Source of the DNA: JBQLZO01 sp052168315
GTDB lineage: Bacteria > Planctomycetota > Phycisphaerae > Phycisphaerales > UBA1924
Assembly: GCA_052168315.1 (NCBI GenBank)
Contig: JBQLZO010000046.1
Span: 117,028-181,027 of the forward strand
Length of the DNA: 64,000 nt
Direction: 5' to 3'
Shown: piece after piece, positions 8,674 through 17,715 of the stretch
Layout: each line of letters begins with the position of its first letter
Numbering within the stretch: the stretch's first letter is position 1
The notes under the pieces: model-generated
Databases searched by the model: none
What the model was told of the DNA's origin: nothing
What the model saw: the letters and a program-made list of their open reading frames with translations, nothing else
Program-made: the position numbers and the translations under genes

Positions 8674-9868
8674 CCCCGTCGCCATCGCCATCCAGCGCCC
8701 GCGCCATCCCCCCACGGATCGCATTGCCCAGTCGAATCGTCACCGCGCCGATCAGCAGCGCCGCCCCGACGCCGTGCGCTTCACCGATCCCCATCCCCCC
8801 GCCGACCAGCACCAGCACGCTCGCGCCCCCCGCCTGCAGCAGCGCCGTCCCGTGCTCGATCTGAACACCCGCCCACCACCACCGCCGCGCCCCCGCGCCC
8901 CGCACACGCGACCACGCCAGCGCTGCCCACCGCAGATCCGCGCCCAGCAGGAAAGCCAGCAGGGCGTACCACGCGAACACGCGATCGCGCACCAGCGATC
9001 CCGGATCGATCGTCGCCACCGCCAGACCCACCAGCCCGGGCAGCAGGACGCCGTACACCACCCCCAGCACCGCCCGCCGCCGCCTCGCCCGGGGCACGCC
9101 GACCGCCCACGCACCGCACCGCCCGCCCAACCACCCCACCACACCCGGAGCCACCAGCGGGAACGCGATCGCGTTCCCCGCCACCGACGATGCGAACCCC
9201 GCCCCGCGTCCCAGCGGCGGCACGCCGACCACGCTCATCCCCATCGCAAACACCAGCGCGGGCATCCACGAATCAACGAACAACCGGGCCACCAGCAAGG
9301 TGAACCCGAACGCACAGAGCATCCACCCCGCCTGCATCGCGGGATGGCGCACGCGCTCCACCACCGCATCCCCGCGACGACGAGCCGCGGGCCGCCCGCC
9401 GCACACACCAAGCCCCGCGCCGATCGCAACGAACAACGGCACAGCGCCCCACAGCCCCAGCAGCAACGCCCGCTCGCGCTGCGCTTTGGTCACCGCACGC
9501 TCACTCACCAGGGCCGCGGCCTCCTGCTCCGCCCGCAGCTCGTCGACCGCGACCTCGCTCACCCCCGTCGCGCGCAGCGCCATCCGCGCGGCCCGGTGCT
9601 CGCTCTCCATCACCCGCTGCGCCCGAACCTCCGCCGAGTCCCCCATGAACACGCTCCGATGCGCATCCGGCCACACCGCCCCAAGCACACCCGGCCCGAG
9701 CAGGATCCCAGCGAGAATCCCGCCGACGATCGCCGCGCACGCGCCGGGCGTGCGCGCATCGGTCCGGTCCCCCGGGATCCGCGCGCGATAGAGCACGAAC
9801 GCCAGCGCCGACGCGGTGGGAACCACAAGACCGAACGCCGTCAGCAGGGTGATCAACGATGCGCCCAT
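8666..9868 (-). CDS. Short cation:proton antiporter-like membrane protein
   Basis: A 400-aa protein with about ten hydrophobic segments. Residues about 45-65 (AAIVGGILAGILLGPGVLG) match the TM2 region of CPA2-type Na+(K+)/H+ antiporters (Kef/NhaS family). An Arg/Glu/Ala-rich hydrophilic loop at about 75-130 follows, then more transmembrane segments. The usual CPA2 core has twelve or more segments and a conserved Asp pair; I cannot place that pair with confidence, so transport activity is uncertain. The gene is the last of a likely operon with the M48 protease (37-base gap) and the 11605-13116 lipoprotein. The name rests on the one motif and topology. Confidence 0.7.
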   Translation of the reverse strand: MGASLITLLTAFGLVVPTASALAFVLYRARIPGDRTDARTPGACAAIVGGILAGILLGPGVLGAVWPDAHRSVFMGDSAEVRAQRVMESEHRAARMALRATGVSEVAVDELRAEQEAAALVSERAVTKAQRERALLLGLWGAVPLFVAIGAGLGVCGGRPAARRRGDAVVERVRHPAMQAGWMLCAFGFTLLVARLFVDSWMPALVFAMGMSVVGVPPLGRGAGFASSVAGNAIAFPLVAPGVVGWLGGRCGAWAVGVPRARRRRAVLGVVYGVLLPGLVGLAVATIDPGSLVRDRVFAWYALLAFLLGADLRWAALAWSRVRGAGARRWWWAGVQIEHGTALLQAGGASVLVLVGGGMGIGEAHGVGAALLIGAVTIRLGNAIRGGMARALDGDGDGVS

Positions 9869-9905
9869 GCCCCGACGGTAGTGCCCCGTCCCCCGCGCTG
9901 CCCGT

Positions 9906-11564
9906 TCACATCAACACGAACATCGCCACCACCGCGCCGACCATCGCGATCGTCACCCACTTGATCCGCCCCACCGTCCGATCGATCGGCAGCGCATCGA
10001 TCGGCCGGCCGACCAGCGTGCTCAGGTGCCGCCGCCGCTCCGCGATCGAGCCGTGCCGGAACCCCCAACGCCGCAGCTCCATCCCGTTCGCGTGCGCCAC
10101 CCGCGCCAGCGCCGCCGACATGGTCAGCGCCGCCTCGGCGCCGATCCGCCGGACACCATCGGGCTCCGCACCCGCTCCGTCCGGGCCCTCCGGGTCCCCA
10201 TCGCCCACCGCAACACTCCCGTGCGCACCATCCTCACCGCCCAACCCCGACAGGTGCTGGGCAGCGAACGCATCGGCCTGCCGCTCGATCCGACGGCTCA
10301 CGAACCCGAACCCAAGCACCACCAGCGGAAGCGCCGCCAGCAGCCCGGCGAACGCCGCGACCTCACGCCGCGCGTTGTCCCGTTCGATCGCCTCGTTCAC
10401 GGCCACCCGGGCCTCGCTCGCCTCGCGAAAGGCCGCAAACGCCTCGAACAGACCCGACGCGCCCCCGCCCGTTTCCTGCGCGCGCACCAGGCGACGCTCG
10501 GCACGCTCATCCGCAACGATCGCCGCGGAAGTCCGCGCCTCGTCGATCAGCACGCGCTCGAGCAACATCGACGCCCCGCCCCACAGGATGAACATCGAGC
10601 ACACCAGAAACCCCCCCATCCACAGGATGTGACGCCGCCGGATGTGCCCGATCTCGTGCGCCATCACCGCCTCCACCTCCGCGTCCGGAAGCCGCTCGAG
10701 CAGCCCATCGCTCAGCAGCACATACCGGATCCACGGCACGAACCCGATCACCGCCGCGTTGGCCATGCCCGACCGCGTCCGCCACAGCAGCACATCCGAG
10801 ACCCGCACCCCGTGCCGATGGCACACGCTCAGAAGCCGGTCCCGCAGCGCCCCATCCTCGATCCGAACCGTCCGCCAGATCGCTCGCAGCGCGATCGGCA
10901 TCAGCACCACCACGCACACCGCGCCCGACATGTGAACCCATGTCCCCGCGCCCGAACCATCGGCGCCCGGGAACACGCGATCGGCCAGTTCGGTCCACAC
11001 CGTGATCGCCCCGAGCGGCACCAGAAGAATCAACAACTGATGACGCACCTGCTCCGCAACGAACGACCACGCCCCGACGATCTGCGGCGGCGTGTTCCCG
11101 CGCTGCAGCGCCGGCATCACCATCGACTCGCGCAAACGCTGGTCGATCGGCGCGATCGCACGCCAAGACCACGCCAACGCCACCAGCAGTGGCAGCAGCG
11201 CCAGCGCCTCGTCCAGCACCACCACATCACCGCCCACCAGCACCCGCACCGCATCCAGCAGCCCGAACACCAGCACCCCCGCGCAGAACACGAGCAGGCA
11301 CGCCCACCGCCCCGCGCCGCTCGCAGCGAACGCGCCCCGCACCGCCCGCGCCGAACCCGTCCGATCCATCGCCCGACCGCTCCACCAGCACACCAGGTGC
11401 GCGACCGACGACACCAGGCTCACCGCCGCCCACACCCCCGCCACCACCCACCACGCCTGCGCGCGCCCCTCGGGCACGAAGACCGTCATCGCAGGCTCGA
11501 TCGCCCCGCGCGCTCCACCGGCAACCAGCACCACCACGCCGATCAGAAGGATCACCTGGCCCAA
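9906..11564 (-). CDS. M48-family membrane metalloprotease
   Basis: A 552-aa protein starting at TTG 11564, supported by GAGGAG nine bases upstream. Four or more transmembrane segments (about 3-20, 40-60, 88-110, 115-135, 170-190) precede the zinc site HEIGH at about 303-307. The third ligand is the Glu of RIERQADAFA at about 425, and a further transmembrane pair flanks the loop in between. This is the Ste24/HtpX-like arrangement of membrane-embedded zinc endopeptidases that act on membrane or misfolded proteins. A Gly/Asp-rich linker follows the third ligand, and the C-terminus has FRHGSIAERRRHL, similar to the substrate-side motif of this family. It lies 40 bases after the 11605-13116 gene and is probably cotranscribed with it. 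Confidence 0.93.
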   Translation of the reverse strand: MGQVILLIGVVVLVAGGARGAIEPAMTVFVPEGRAQAWWVVAGVWAAVSLVSSVAHLVCWWSGRAMDRTGSARAVRGAFAASGAGRWACLLVFCAGVLVFGLLDAVRVLVGGDVVVLDEALALLPLLVALAWSWRAIAPIDQRLRESMVMPALQRGNTPPQIVGAWSFVAEQVRHQLLILLVPLGAITVWTELADRVFPGADGSGAGTWVHMSGAVCVVVLMPIALRAIWRTVRIEDGALRDRLLSVCHRHGVRVSDVLLWRTRSGMANAAVIGFVPWIRYVLLSDGLLERLPDAEVEAVMAHEIGHIRRRHILWMGGFLVCSMFILWGGASMLLERVLIDEARTSAAIVADERAERRLVRAQETGGGASGLFEAFAAFREASEARVAVNEAIERDNARREVAAFAGLLAALPLVVLGFGFVSRRIERQADAFAAQHLSGLGGEDGAHGSVAVGDGDPEGPDGAGAEPDGVRRIGAEAALTMSAALARVAHANGMELRRWGFRHGSIAERRRHLSTLVGRPIDALPIDRTVGRIKWVTIAMVGAVVAMFVLM

Positions 11565-11601
11565 GCCGCTGCGCTCCTCACGAACTGGTCGGTGCCCGCA
11601 A

Positions 11602-11639
11602 CGATCATCGACGCTTCAGCGACCCCAGGTCGATGATCG
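11602..11639 (-). terminator. 11-bp perfect hairpin over the stop of the 11605-13116 gene
   Basis: CGATCATCGAC at 11602-11612 and its exact complement at 11629-11639 form an 11-bp stem with a 16-base loop. It covers the last codons and the stop of the lipoprotein gene, about 38 bases before the TTG start of the M48 gene. No T-run follows, so it may attenuate or protect the upstream mRNA rather than terminate it. Confidence 0.35.
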
Positions 11640-13116
11640 CCCCGTCCGGCTGGTAGTAGTCGGCGTTCAGGGTCCGCTCATCCAGGAAAGTGAACACCAC
11701 GCACGCACGCTGGTGCTCCCGCGCGTACGCCAGGTCCACCGCCGAAGGCCCCGCGTACGCCGCGTTCGAATACCGCTGAGCGTGCATGTGAAAGTGGACC
11801 AGCGAGAGCGTGGACTCCTCGTGCATCGACTCCGACGCCACGAACGCGTGGTCCCCCGTGCGCTCCGTCGCCCGCGGCGGATAGTGAATGACATCGAACC
11901 CACCTCCGCCCCCGGCCCCCGCGCGCGGCGTGATCGTCCCTCCGTGCTCCGTCGAGGTGTCGCCCTTGTCCGTCTCGCCGACCACAAACATCGCCGCCTC
12001 AACCCCGGGCTCCGAGATCGCCTCCAGCGTCGCCCGGATCACCAGCGCATCGCCCCAGGACAGAACATCCCGCCAGTCGTCGATCCGCTCGGCATGGACC
12101 CGCACCACCACCTCGGGAGTACGGACGAATCGATCCCGCTCCGCGATCAGCCCATCGCACTCGCCAAGCAGCGCATCACGCGACATCGCCAGCCACCCCG
12201 GACGAAACTCGCCGGCCCAAACGAGCGCCGGGATGTGCCGCATCGCAAGCCCCTCGCGCTGCTCAGCCGAGAGACGAGCGACCGCGCCCCGCGCCCGATC
12301 CCACGCCGCGCGATCCGCTCCAAGTCGCAGCAGCCAAGCCAGTTCGGACGAAGTCACCGGTGCCACGCCGAGATCCGTCGCCGCCGATGCCAGCGTCGAC
12401 ACCGTCGCATCGGACCCGCCTCCCCCACCGGTCCGCCGAGCGCCACGCAAGCGGGCCAGCAACCGATCGCGATCCGGTTCCAGCCCCGTCAGCAGATCCC
12501 ACGCCCCCAGACGCGTCTTCGCGGGATCGCTCAGAAGCCGCTCATCAGGATCCTCCATCTCGCCCACGAAGTACGCGAACACCAGATCCTCCGGCGTCCG
12601 CTCGGGAAACAACCGCCGCAGGGCGCTCCGTTCGGGCCGGTCCTTCACCGACTCAAACCCCGCCAGCGGCCGGGCCCACCGCCGGATCAGCGCCGGAGCA
12701 AACTCGGTCCAACCGCCCTCGCCGGCCAATTCGCTGATCCGCTCCACCATCGCCCCCGCGCCGAACGGCTCCGTCGGAAGCATCAACCGGAGCATCGCAC
12801 GGGTCTCGTCCATCCGGTCCGGAAACTCAAGCAGCGCATCGACGCTCGGCACGCGCACCCGCTCAGCGCTCGACGCGCGCTGCCAAGCAGCCACCTTCAA
12901 CGCTTCGTACGCCGCGCCCGCGTCGACCTCATCGCCGCGCACCGCCTCCGGCAGCCGCTCGATCAGCGACGCCCGACGACCCACGGGCGCCTCGCGATCG
13001 GTCACCAGCTCCAGATCCACACCCCCGCCGTTCGCCGAACACCCGACCAGGACACCGCCCAAGAGGCCCAACGCACCCAAGACTCTGACCCCCGCGATCT
13101 GCGCTTGTCGGTTCAT
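11605..13116 (-). CDS. Hypothetical lipoprotein
   Basis: A 503-aa protein from ATG 13116. The N-terminus has a hydrophobic run ending GVLVGC, a good lipobox with Cys at about 26, so an anchored periplasmic or surface location is expected. The body is mostly helical with no motif I recognise. The C-terminal third is richer in strands and contains LVHFHMHAQRYSNAAYAGPS and a possible metal-binding cluster HFHMHA at about 440. A Gly-rich linker (about 400-410) separates the two parts. It is the first gene of a probable operon with the M48 protease and the antiporter-like gene. Function unknown. Confidence 0.8.
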   Translation of the reverse strand: MNRQAQIAGVRVLGALGLLGGVLVGCSANGGGVDLELVTDREAPVGRRASLIERLPEAVRGDEVDAGAAYEALKVAAWQRASSAERVRVPSVDALLEFPDRMDETRAMLRLMLPTEPFGAGAMVERISELAGEGGWTEFAPALIRRWARPLAGFESVKDRPERSALRRLFPERTPEDLVFAYFVGEMEDPDERLLSDPAKTRLGAWDLLTGLEPDRDRLLARLRGARRTGGGGGSDATVSTLASAATDLGVAPVTSSELAWLLRLGADRAAWDRARGAVARLSAEQREGLAMRHIPALVWAGEFRPGWLAMSRDALLGECDGLIAERDRFVRTPEVVVRVHAERIDDWRDVLSWGDALVIRATLEAISEPGVEAAMFVVGETDKGDTSTEHGGTITPRAGAGGGGGFDVIHYPPRATERTGDHAFVASESMHEESTLSLVHFHMHAQRYSNAAYAGPSAVDLAYAREHQRACVVFTFLDERTLNADYYQPDGAIIDLGSLKRR

Positions 13117-13189
13117 TCGCCCAGTGTAGACGCGATCCCCCCCGGTCCGGAACGCGGATCCGGCACCCCGTCGAGGCCTAAGATCACCC

Positions 13190-13483
13190 ATGCGACCCAC
13201 CGTCAATGGCAAGCCAACGCAACGGGACGCCGAGCCCCACACCGGCGGAGCGCTCCCCATCCGAGATCGCGTCCAGCTCGTCATCGAGGCCATCCGACCG
13301 GCCGTGCAGGCAGACGGCGGCGACATCGAGCTGGTCCAGGTCTCCCCCGAAGGCATCGTCGACATCCGACTCCATGGCGCGTGCGTCGGGTGCCCCTCGT
13401 CCATGATGACCCTGAAGGTCGGCGTCGAGCAGAACCTCCGCGACCATGTCCCCGAGGTCCGCGAGGTCCGGGCGATCGATTGA
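13190..13483 (+). CDS. NifU C-terminal-type Fe-S scaffold
   Basis: A 97-aa protein. Residues about 25-97 form the Nfu domain, with VIEAIRPAVQADGGDIELVQ followed by HGACVGCPSSMMTL, where Cys65 and Cys68 are the cluster-ligating CxxC. Small stand-alone Nfu proteins hold a 4Fe-4S cluster between two monomers and pass it to target enzymes. The first 24 residues are an unconserved extension. It is a single gene on the plus strand, divergent from the 13116 lipoprotein with a 73-base gap that must hold both promoters. Together with mrp it provides Fe-S delivery in this region. No gene symbol is assigned because NfuA normally has an extra A-type domain. Confidence 0.95.
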   Translation: MRPTVNGKPTQRDAEPHTGGALPIRDRVQLVIEAIRPAVQADGGDIELVQVSPEGIVDIRLHGACVGCPSSMMTLKVGVEQNLRDHVPEVREVRAID

Positions 13484-14009
13484 CCCGAATCGCTCTGCCC
13501 ACTCCACACGCACCCGGCATCCGCTCCCGCGCTGGACAACCCAGCCCATCCACAACCACCGAACCGACACCCTGTTGATAAGCGGTGTGTTCCCCCCGGA
13601 ACGGGTGTCCTCACGGAACGATGTTGACTGGGCGCATCGCGCCCCGCACGCATCAATCACGCCATCTGGCCTTTTCGCAGCAGCACGCAAACCCCTGCTG
13701 ACAAAGAACCTACGCGCCTCCAGCCCGCACGCACCCTCAAGAATCACCGACCCGCCCTGAGGCGTTTGCGGATTCGAATGCGCTTTGGATGTTGCCTGAT
13801 GTAGACTCATTCTCTGGCCCAGACGCGGTGGGTGTCGCGGGCGGACAAACGGTGGGAAGCGTTCTTGGGCGCGTCCAATCCAACGACTCGTCACGCCGGG
13901 ATCCTCAACGGCGGGACCCGGGGTCGCTGAGCGGACATTCCGGCGCGAGCGCCACACTGCAGAATGGACATTCGGCTCCGGTGCGGAGCGGACTCGACAG
14001 GAGGTCGCG
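13484..14009. other. Gene-free stretch including the csrA leader
   Basis: About 525 bases with no convincing gene. The right part is the untranslated leader of csrA, with two GGACATTC repeats (13932-13939 and 13966-13973) and a GGA-loop hairpin. The left part holds CCATCCACA (about 13546-13554) and TGTTGATAA (about 13570-13578), which resemble DnaA boxes with one or two mismatches. With only two sites this is weak evidence for any origin function. Confidence 0.45.
13962..13973 (+). promoter_or_regulatory. Possible CsrA site in csrA leader
   Basis: GAATGGACATTC folds into a short hairpin whose tetraloop is GGAC, the presentation CsrA prefers (GGA in a loop). It ends 36 bases before the csrA start, and a second GGA overlaps the AGGAGG ribosome binding site at 13999-14004. 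CsrA in other bacteria represses its own translation through such paired sites; that it does so here is an inference. Confidence 0.4.
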
Positions 14010-14225
14010 GTGCTCGTCATCACACGCAGAGAAGGCGAGGAGGTCGTCATCGGCGACCCGCGGAATCCCATCGGGGTCATCCGCATCGCGACCATCCGCG
14101 GCGACCGCGTCCGCATCGCGTTCGAATTCCCCAAGTCCGTCGACATCCACCGCCGTGAAGTCGCCGAGCAGATCGTCGCCGAAGGCCCCACCGTCGTCGC
14201 CAAGATCGGCGCCTCCTCCGCCTGA
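14010..14225 (+). CDS. csrA: Carbon storage regulator CsrA
   Basis: A 71-aa RNA-binding dimer of the CsrA/RsmA family. It starts at GTG 14010 with a perfect AGGAGG five bases upstream. The first strand MLVITRREGEEVVIGD is canonical, and the middle IRIATIRGDRVRIAFEFPKSVDIHRREV carries the R44-type Arg and the V-x-I-H-R-R-E segment that binds GGA motifs in mRNA. CsrA controls translation of central carbon, motility and biofilm genes post-transcriptionally. No flagellar gene or fliW is nearby, although csrA often sits beside them, so here it stands alone. It probably controls itself through the leader hairpin described separately. Confidence 0.95.
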   Translation: MLVITRREGEEVVIGDPRNPIGVIRIATIRGDRVRIAFEFPKSVDIHRREVAEQIVAEGPTVVAKIGASSA

Positions 14226-14369
14226 CACAGGCCCCGCTCCGGGCCCGACACGACGACCAACCTCGGGCCGCCACATGGCCAGGCCGCTCCTACCCAATCA
14301 ATTCCTTCACCGACCCCGGCATCGGCACACGCCGACGGTTCGCCGCGCACCGACCCGTACCATGCCGAT

Positions 14370-16712
14370 GTGAACGCGGAATCGCCCCACTCGCACGCGC
14401 CCCCAACTCGCCTTCTCGCCTGGAGTATCTGCGCGATCGCGGGCATCGCGTTCCTCGTCGCCCTCGCGATGCGCCTGGCTGTCCTGCACCAGGTCGCCGA
14501 CATCGGATTCATGGACCGTCCGCTCTCGGACGCCCGCATCTACGCCGAGCGAGCCGCCGGGATCGCCAGCGGCGACTGGCTCGGCGATGAGTCATTCGTC
14601 CACGCCCCCCTGTACGCCTACCTGCTGGCGCCCTTCGCATGGGCTGGCGGCGCTGCCGGCTCACCCAGCGGCGCCGCCCCGACGACCGGCTACGCCTGGC
14701 TCGACGCCGTCCGACTCGCGCAGTGCCTGCTCGGCGCGCTCGCCTGCGCCCTGCTCGTGCCCACGGCCGTCATATGGGCTCGCCCGATCCGAACCATCCC
14801 AAGCACCGCACTCCCCGCCATCGCCGCCATCGCCGGGCTCGGGCTGGCCCTCTACCCGCCGGCGATCTTCTACGACCTGCTCATCCAGAAAACCACCGTC
14901 GACCTCATCCTCTCGGTCGCGCTGCTCGCCCTGCTGGGAATCGCCTGGAACCAAAGCGATCCCGCCACCCCGCGCCCCCGCACGCTCGCCCTCTGGGCGC
15001 TCATAGGGATCCTGCTCGGACTCTTCACCCTCAACCGCCAGAACGCGCTCGCACTGGCAGCGCTCCTCATCGCGATGCCCATCGCCTCGGCATGGGCCGA
15101 GGCGCCCCGCGACACGCGCCGCGCATCCCGAGCGCTCAAGCACGCCGCCCCGGCAATCGGCATCGCCATCCTCGCACTGGCGCTCACCCTCCTGCCCTGG
15201 GCCGCACGCAACCGCGCGGTGCTCGCCGACTGGGTCATCTCCACACCGAACCTCGGCCAGAACCTGCTCATGGGCAATCGCCCCGACGCCACCGGCACCT
15301 ACCTGCCATCCGTCCGCGGAAAGGGCACGGCCGAGTACGAACAGGAAGTCTGGGTGCGACAAGCCGAACGCGCAGCAGGCCGCGAACTCACGCCCGATGA
15401 GGTCTCCGATTTCTACCGCGACGAGGCGATCGACTGGATCACCTCACATCCCGCCCAATGGACCGCGCTGACCGCCCACAAGACCGCCCTGCTCCTCAAC
15501 GCGTTCGAAGCGCCGGACACCGAAGACCTCTACCTTTACGCCACCCGATCACCACTGCTCCGCGCCACCGAACGGATCATGCACTTCGGCATCCTCCTCC
15601 CGCTCGCAATGCTCGGCATCGCGCTGACGATCCGAAACTGGCGCTCCGTGGCCCCGCTCTGGGCATGGCTGGGCATCACGGGCGCGACCATCGTCGTCTT
15701 CGTCGTATTCGGGCGCTACCGCTTCCCGATGGTGCCCGCCCTATGGATCTTCGCCGCACTCGGCATCGCGCTGCTCGCCCGCGCCCTGAGGGCCAGGCTC
15801 CGAGCCAATACCACCACCAACGGCGGGCCCATTCCTGAACCACCCATCGGCAACACCCATCTGGTGCTCTCGATCGGCGCCGCCGTGGCAGCCGGCGCGC
15901 TCGCGAACCAGACGGTGCTCCACCCCCGCGCACCGCAGCCGTTCTCCTTCGTCAACCACGCCGCCGTGCTGGCCGATCTCGGGCGCACCGACGAAGCGCT
16001 GCTCGAAGCAGAGCGCGCCATCGCGCTCGATCCGGCCAGCCCCGATGCTCACGCCATCTGCGCCTCCATCGCCATGGACCAGTCCCGCCATACCGACGCC
16101 ATCGCCGGATTCCGCGAGGCCATCCGCCTCGACCCACAGTTCGCCGGCGCGTGGACCGGCCTCGGCAACGCCATGCTCGCCGCGGGCCAGACCGACAGCG
16201 CGATCGACGCCTACCAGCAGTCGCTGGCTCTCCTCCCCGACGACCCGACCACGCTCTCCCAACTCGGCGCGGCACTGGCCCGATCGGGGCGCGAGCCCCA
16301 GGCCGCGGAGTTGATCGAGCAAGCCATCACCCTCGACCCCGACAATCCCATCGCCCTTCACAATCTCGGCGCGCTCCGCATCCTGCAGGGCCGAGGCGCC
16401 GAGGCCATCGACCCGCTCCGCCGAGCGATCGCCCTGGAACCGCAGCGCCGCGATGCCCACCTCGCGCTCATCGCGGCCCACTTCAACGCGGGCCAGACCG
16501 ACCAAAGCATCGACGCCGCGATGCACGCGTGGCGATCGTTCCCCACCGATCCGAGAATCCAGCAGACGCTCTTCGAGGTGCTCCTCCGCGCCCAGCGGTT
16601 CGAAGAAGCGCTCGAGGCGCTCCAGGACATCCGCGAGCAGGATCCGAGCGCTGCGTGGACCGACGCCGCCGAGCGCCAGCTCCGCGAGTCCCTGCGCGCC
16701 ACCGGACGGTGA
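14370..16712 (+). CDS. GT-C-type membrane glycosyltransferase with TPR tail
   Basis: A 780-aa protein from GTG 14370. The N-terminal half has about ten to twelve hydrophobic segments. After TM1, the acidic loop MDRPLSDARIYAERA (about 50-64) holds the Asp expected in the first external loop of GT-C enzymes such as ArnT/PMT, which use lipid-linked sugars at the outer face of the membrane. From about residue 530 to the end there are five or six tetratricopeptide repeats (for example AIALDPASPDAHAICASIAM, LLPDDPTTLSQLGAALARSG and TLDPDNPIALHNLGALRILQ). Fusion of a membrane glycosyltransferase to TPRs is common in planctomycetes and suggests protein substrates or partners. No ribosome binding site is visible. 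A convergent GT2 gene lies 68 bases downstream. Confidence 0.88.
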   Translation: MNAESPHSHAPPTRLLAWSICAIAGIAFLVALAMRLAVLHQVADIGFMDRPLSDARIYAERAAGIASGDWLGDESFVHAPLYAYLLAPFAWAGGAAGSPSGAAPTTGYAWLDAVRLAQCLLGALACALLVPTAVIWARPIRTIPSTALPAIAAIAGLGLALYPPAIFYDLLIQKTTVDLILSVALLALLGIAWNQSDPATPRPRTLALWALIGILLGLFTLNRQNALALAALLIAMPIASAWAEAPRDTRRASRALKHAAPAIGIAILALALTLLPWAARNRAVLADWVISTPNLGQNLLMGNRPDATGTYLPSVRGKGTAEYEQEVWVRQAERAAGRELTPDEVSDFYRDEAIDWITSHPAQWTALTAHKTALLLNAFEAPDTEDLYLYATRSPLLRATERIMHFGILLPLAMLGIALTIRNWRSVAPLWAWLGITGATIVVFVVFGRYRFPMVPALWIFAALGIALLARALRARLRANTTTNGGPIPEPPIGNTHLVLSIGAAVAAGALANQTVLHPRAPQPFSFVNHAAVLADLGRTDEALLEAERAIALDPASPDAHAICASIAMDQSRHTDAIAGFREAIRLDPQFAGAWTGLGNAMLAAGQTDSAIDAYQQSLALLPDDPTTLSQLGAALARSGREPQAAELIEQAITLDPDNPIALHNLGALRILQGRGAEAIDPLRRAIALEPQRRDAHLALIAAHFNAGQTDQSIDAAMHAWRSFPTDPRIQQTLFEVLLRAQRFEEALEALQDIREQDPSAAWTDAAERQLRESLRATGR

Positions 16713-16779
16713 TCCGCAAAGCGACGAGCACTTCTGATGCGCTGCGCGCGATGCGCGAGCCCACGACGCACTCCCCGCC

Positions 16780-17685
16780 TCAGTCCTGCGGCGCTTCCCC
16801 ACGCTCTCCAATCCCCGCCCGCCCCATCGGCCCGCTCCAGATGTCACGCGTCAGCGCCGCCACCTCGCGCACACCCCGCCAAACCGTCCGCGGCGCCAGC
16901 CCCGTCGCGTTCCCGAACCGACGAGCCCGGTGCGTCACCGGCACCTGCACGATCGTGCACCCAAGCGCCGTCGCGCGAGCCAGCACCTCCGCATCGATCA
17001 ACGCCCCCGTGCTCCGCATCACGATGTGGTCGAACAGCGCCCGCGGGTACAACTTGAACGCGCCATCCACATCGCGCACACGCATCCCGTACAACGCATT
17101 GGCGATCCCGGTCCAGACCTTCCCCGCCATCACACGCGGCCACGGATCACGCCGCGGGCACCGATACCCCGAGACGATCCACGCATCCGCCCGCTCCCGC
17201 ATCGCGCCCACCACCACCGGCAGCTCGCCCAGGTCGAACTGGCAGTCGCCGTCGGTGTAGAACACCCACGGCATCCGCGCGCCCAGGAACCCCGTCCGCA
17301 GCGCAGCGCCATACCCCAGATTCGTCTCGTGCCGCAGGTGCCGCACCATCGGCAGCTCAGCGCACAAACGCCGCGCGATCTCCGGCGTCTCATCCGTCGA
17401 ACCATCGTCCACGATGATCACTTCCAGATCGCGCACCGGATCGGCCACCAGCCCGCTCCCGGCCTCCACCGCCGATCGAACCATCGACTCCACATGCCCG
17501 GACTCGTTCCAGCAAGGAAAGAACACGCTCAACCGCAGCGGGTCCAGCGCGGGGCGATCAAACGGCGGCCCGCCTCCGCGATCGCGCACACCGACCGACC
17601 GAGCCTCCCCCGCTCCTCCCCGACCATCCTCGCCATGATCACCGGGCGCCATCCTCCAAGCGTACATCCCCACGCCCCGCGGCAT
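16780..17685 (-). CDS. Family 2 glycosyltransferase
   Basis: A 301-aa protein. From about residue 50 it shows the GT2 fold: LSVFFPCWNESGHVESMVRS, the nucleotide-binding VDDGSTDETPEIA, TNLGYGAALRTGF, and the metal-binding TDGDCQFDLGE. It looks most like the dolichyl-phosphate-mannose/undecaprenyl-phosphate-sugar synthase group, but lacks C-terminal transmembrane segments. Such enzymes load a sugar on a lipid carrier that GT-C enzymes then use, which would fit the neighbouring 14370-16712 gene. The start is uncertain: ATG 17685 is taken, but ATG 17667 or 17652 would only remove the unconserved Gly-rich N-terminus. It ends 68 bases from its convergent neighbour. Confidence 0.88.
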   Translation of the reverse strand: MPRGVGMYAWRMAPGDHGEDGRGGAGEARSVGVRDRGGGPPFDRPALDPLRLSVFFPCWNESGHVESMVRSAVEAGSGLVADPVRDLEVIIVDDGSTDETPEIARRLCAELPMVRHLRHETNLGYGAALRTGFLGARMPWVFYTDGDCQFDLGELPVVVGAMRERADAWIVSGYRCPRRDPWPRVMAGKVWTGIANALYGMRVRDVDGAFKLYPRALFDHIVMRSTGALIDAEVLARATALGCTIVQVPVTHRARRFGNATGLAPRTVWRGVREVAALTRDIWSGPMGRAGIGERGEAPQD

Positions 17686-17715
17686 ACCATGACGCCGGAC
17701 GCCCCCCGATCCCCA

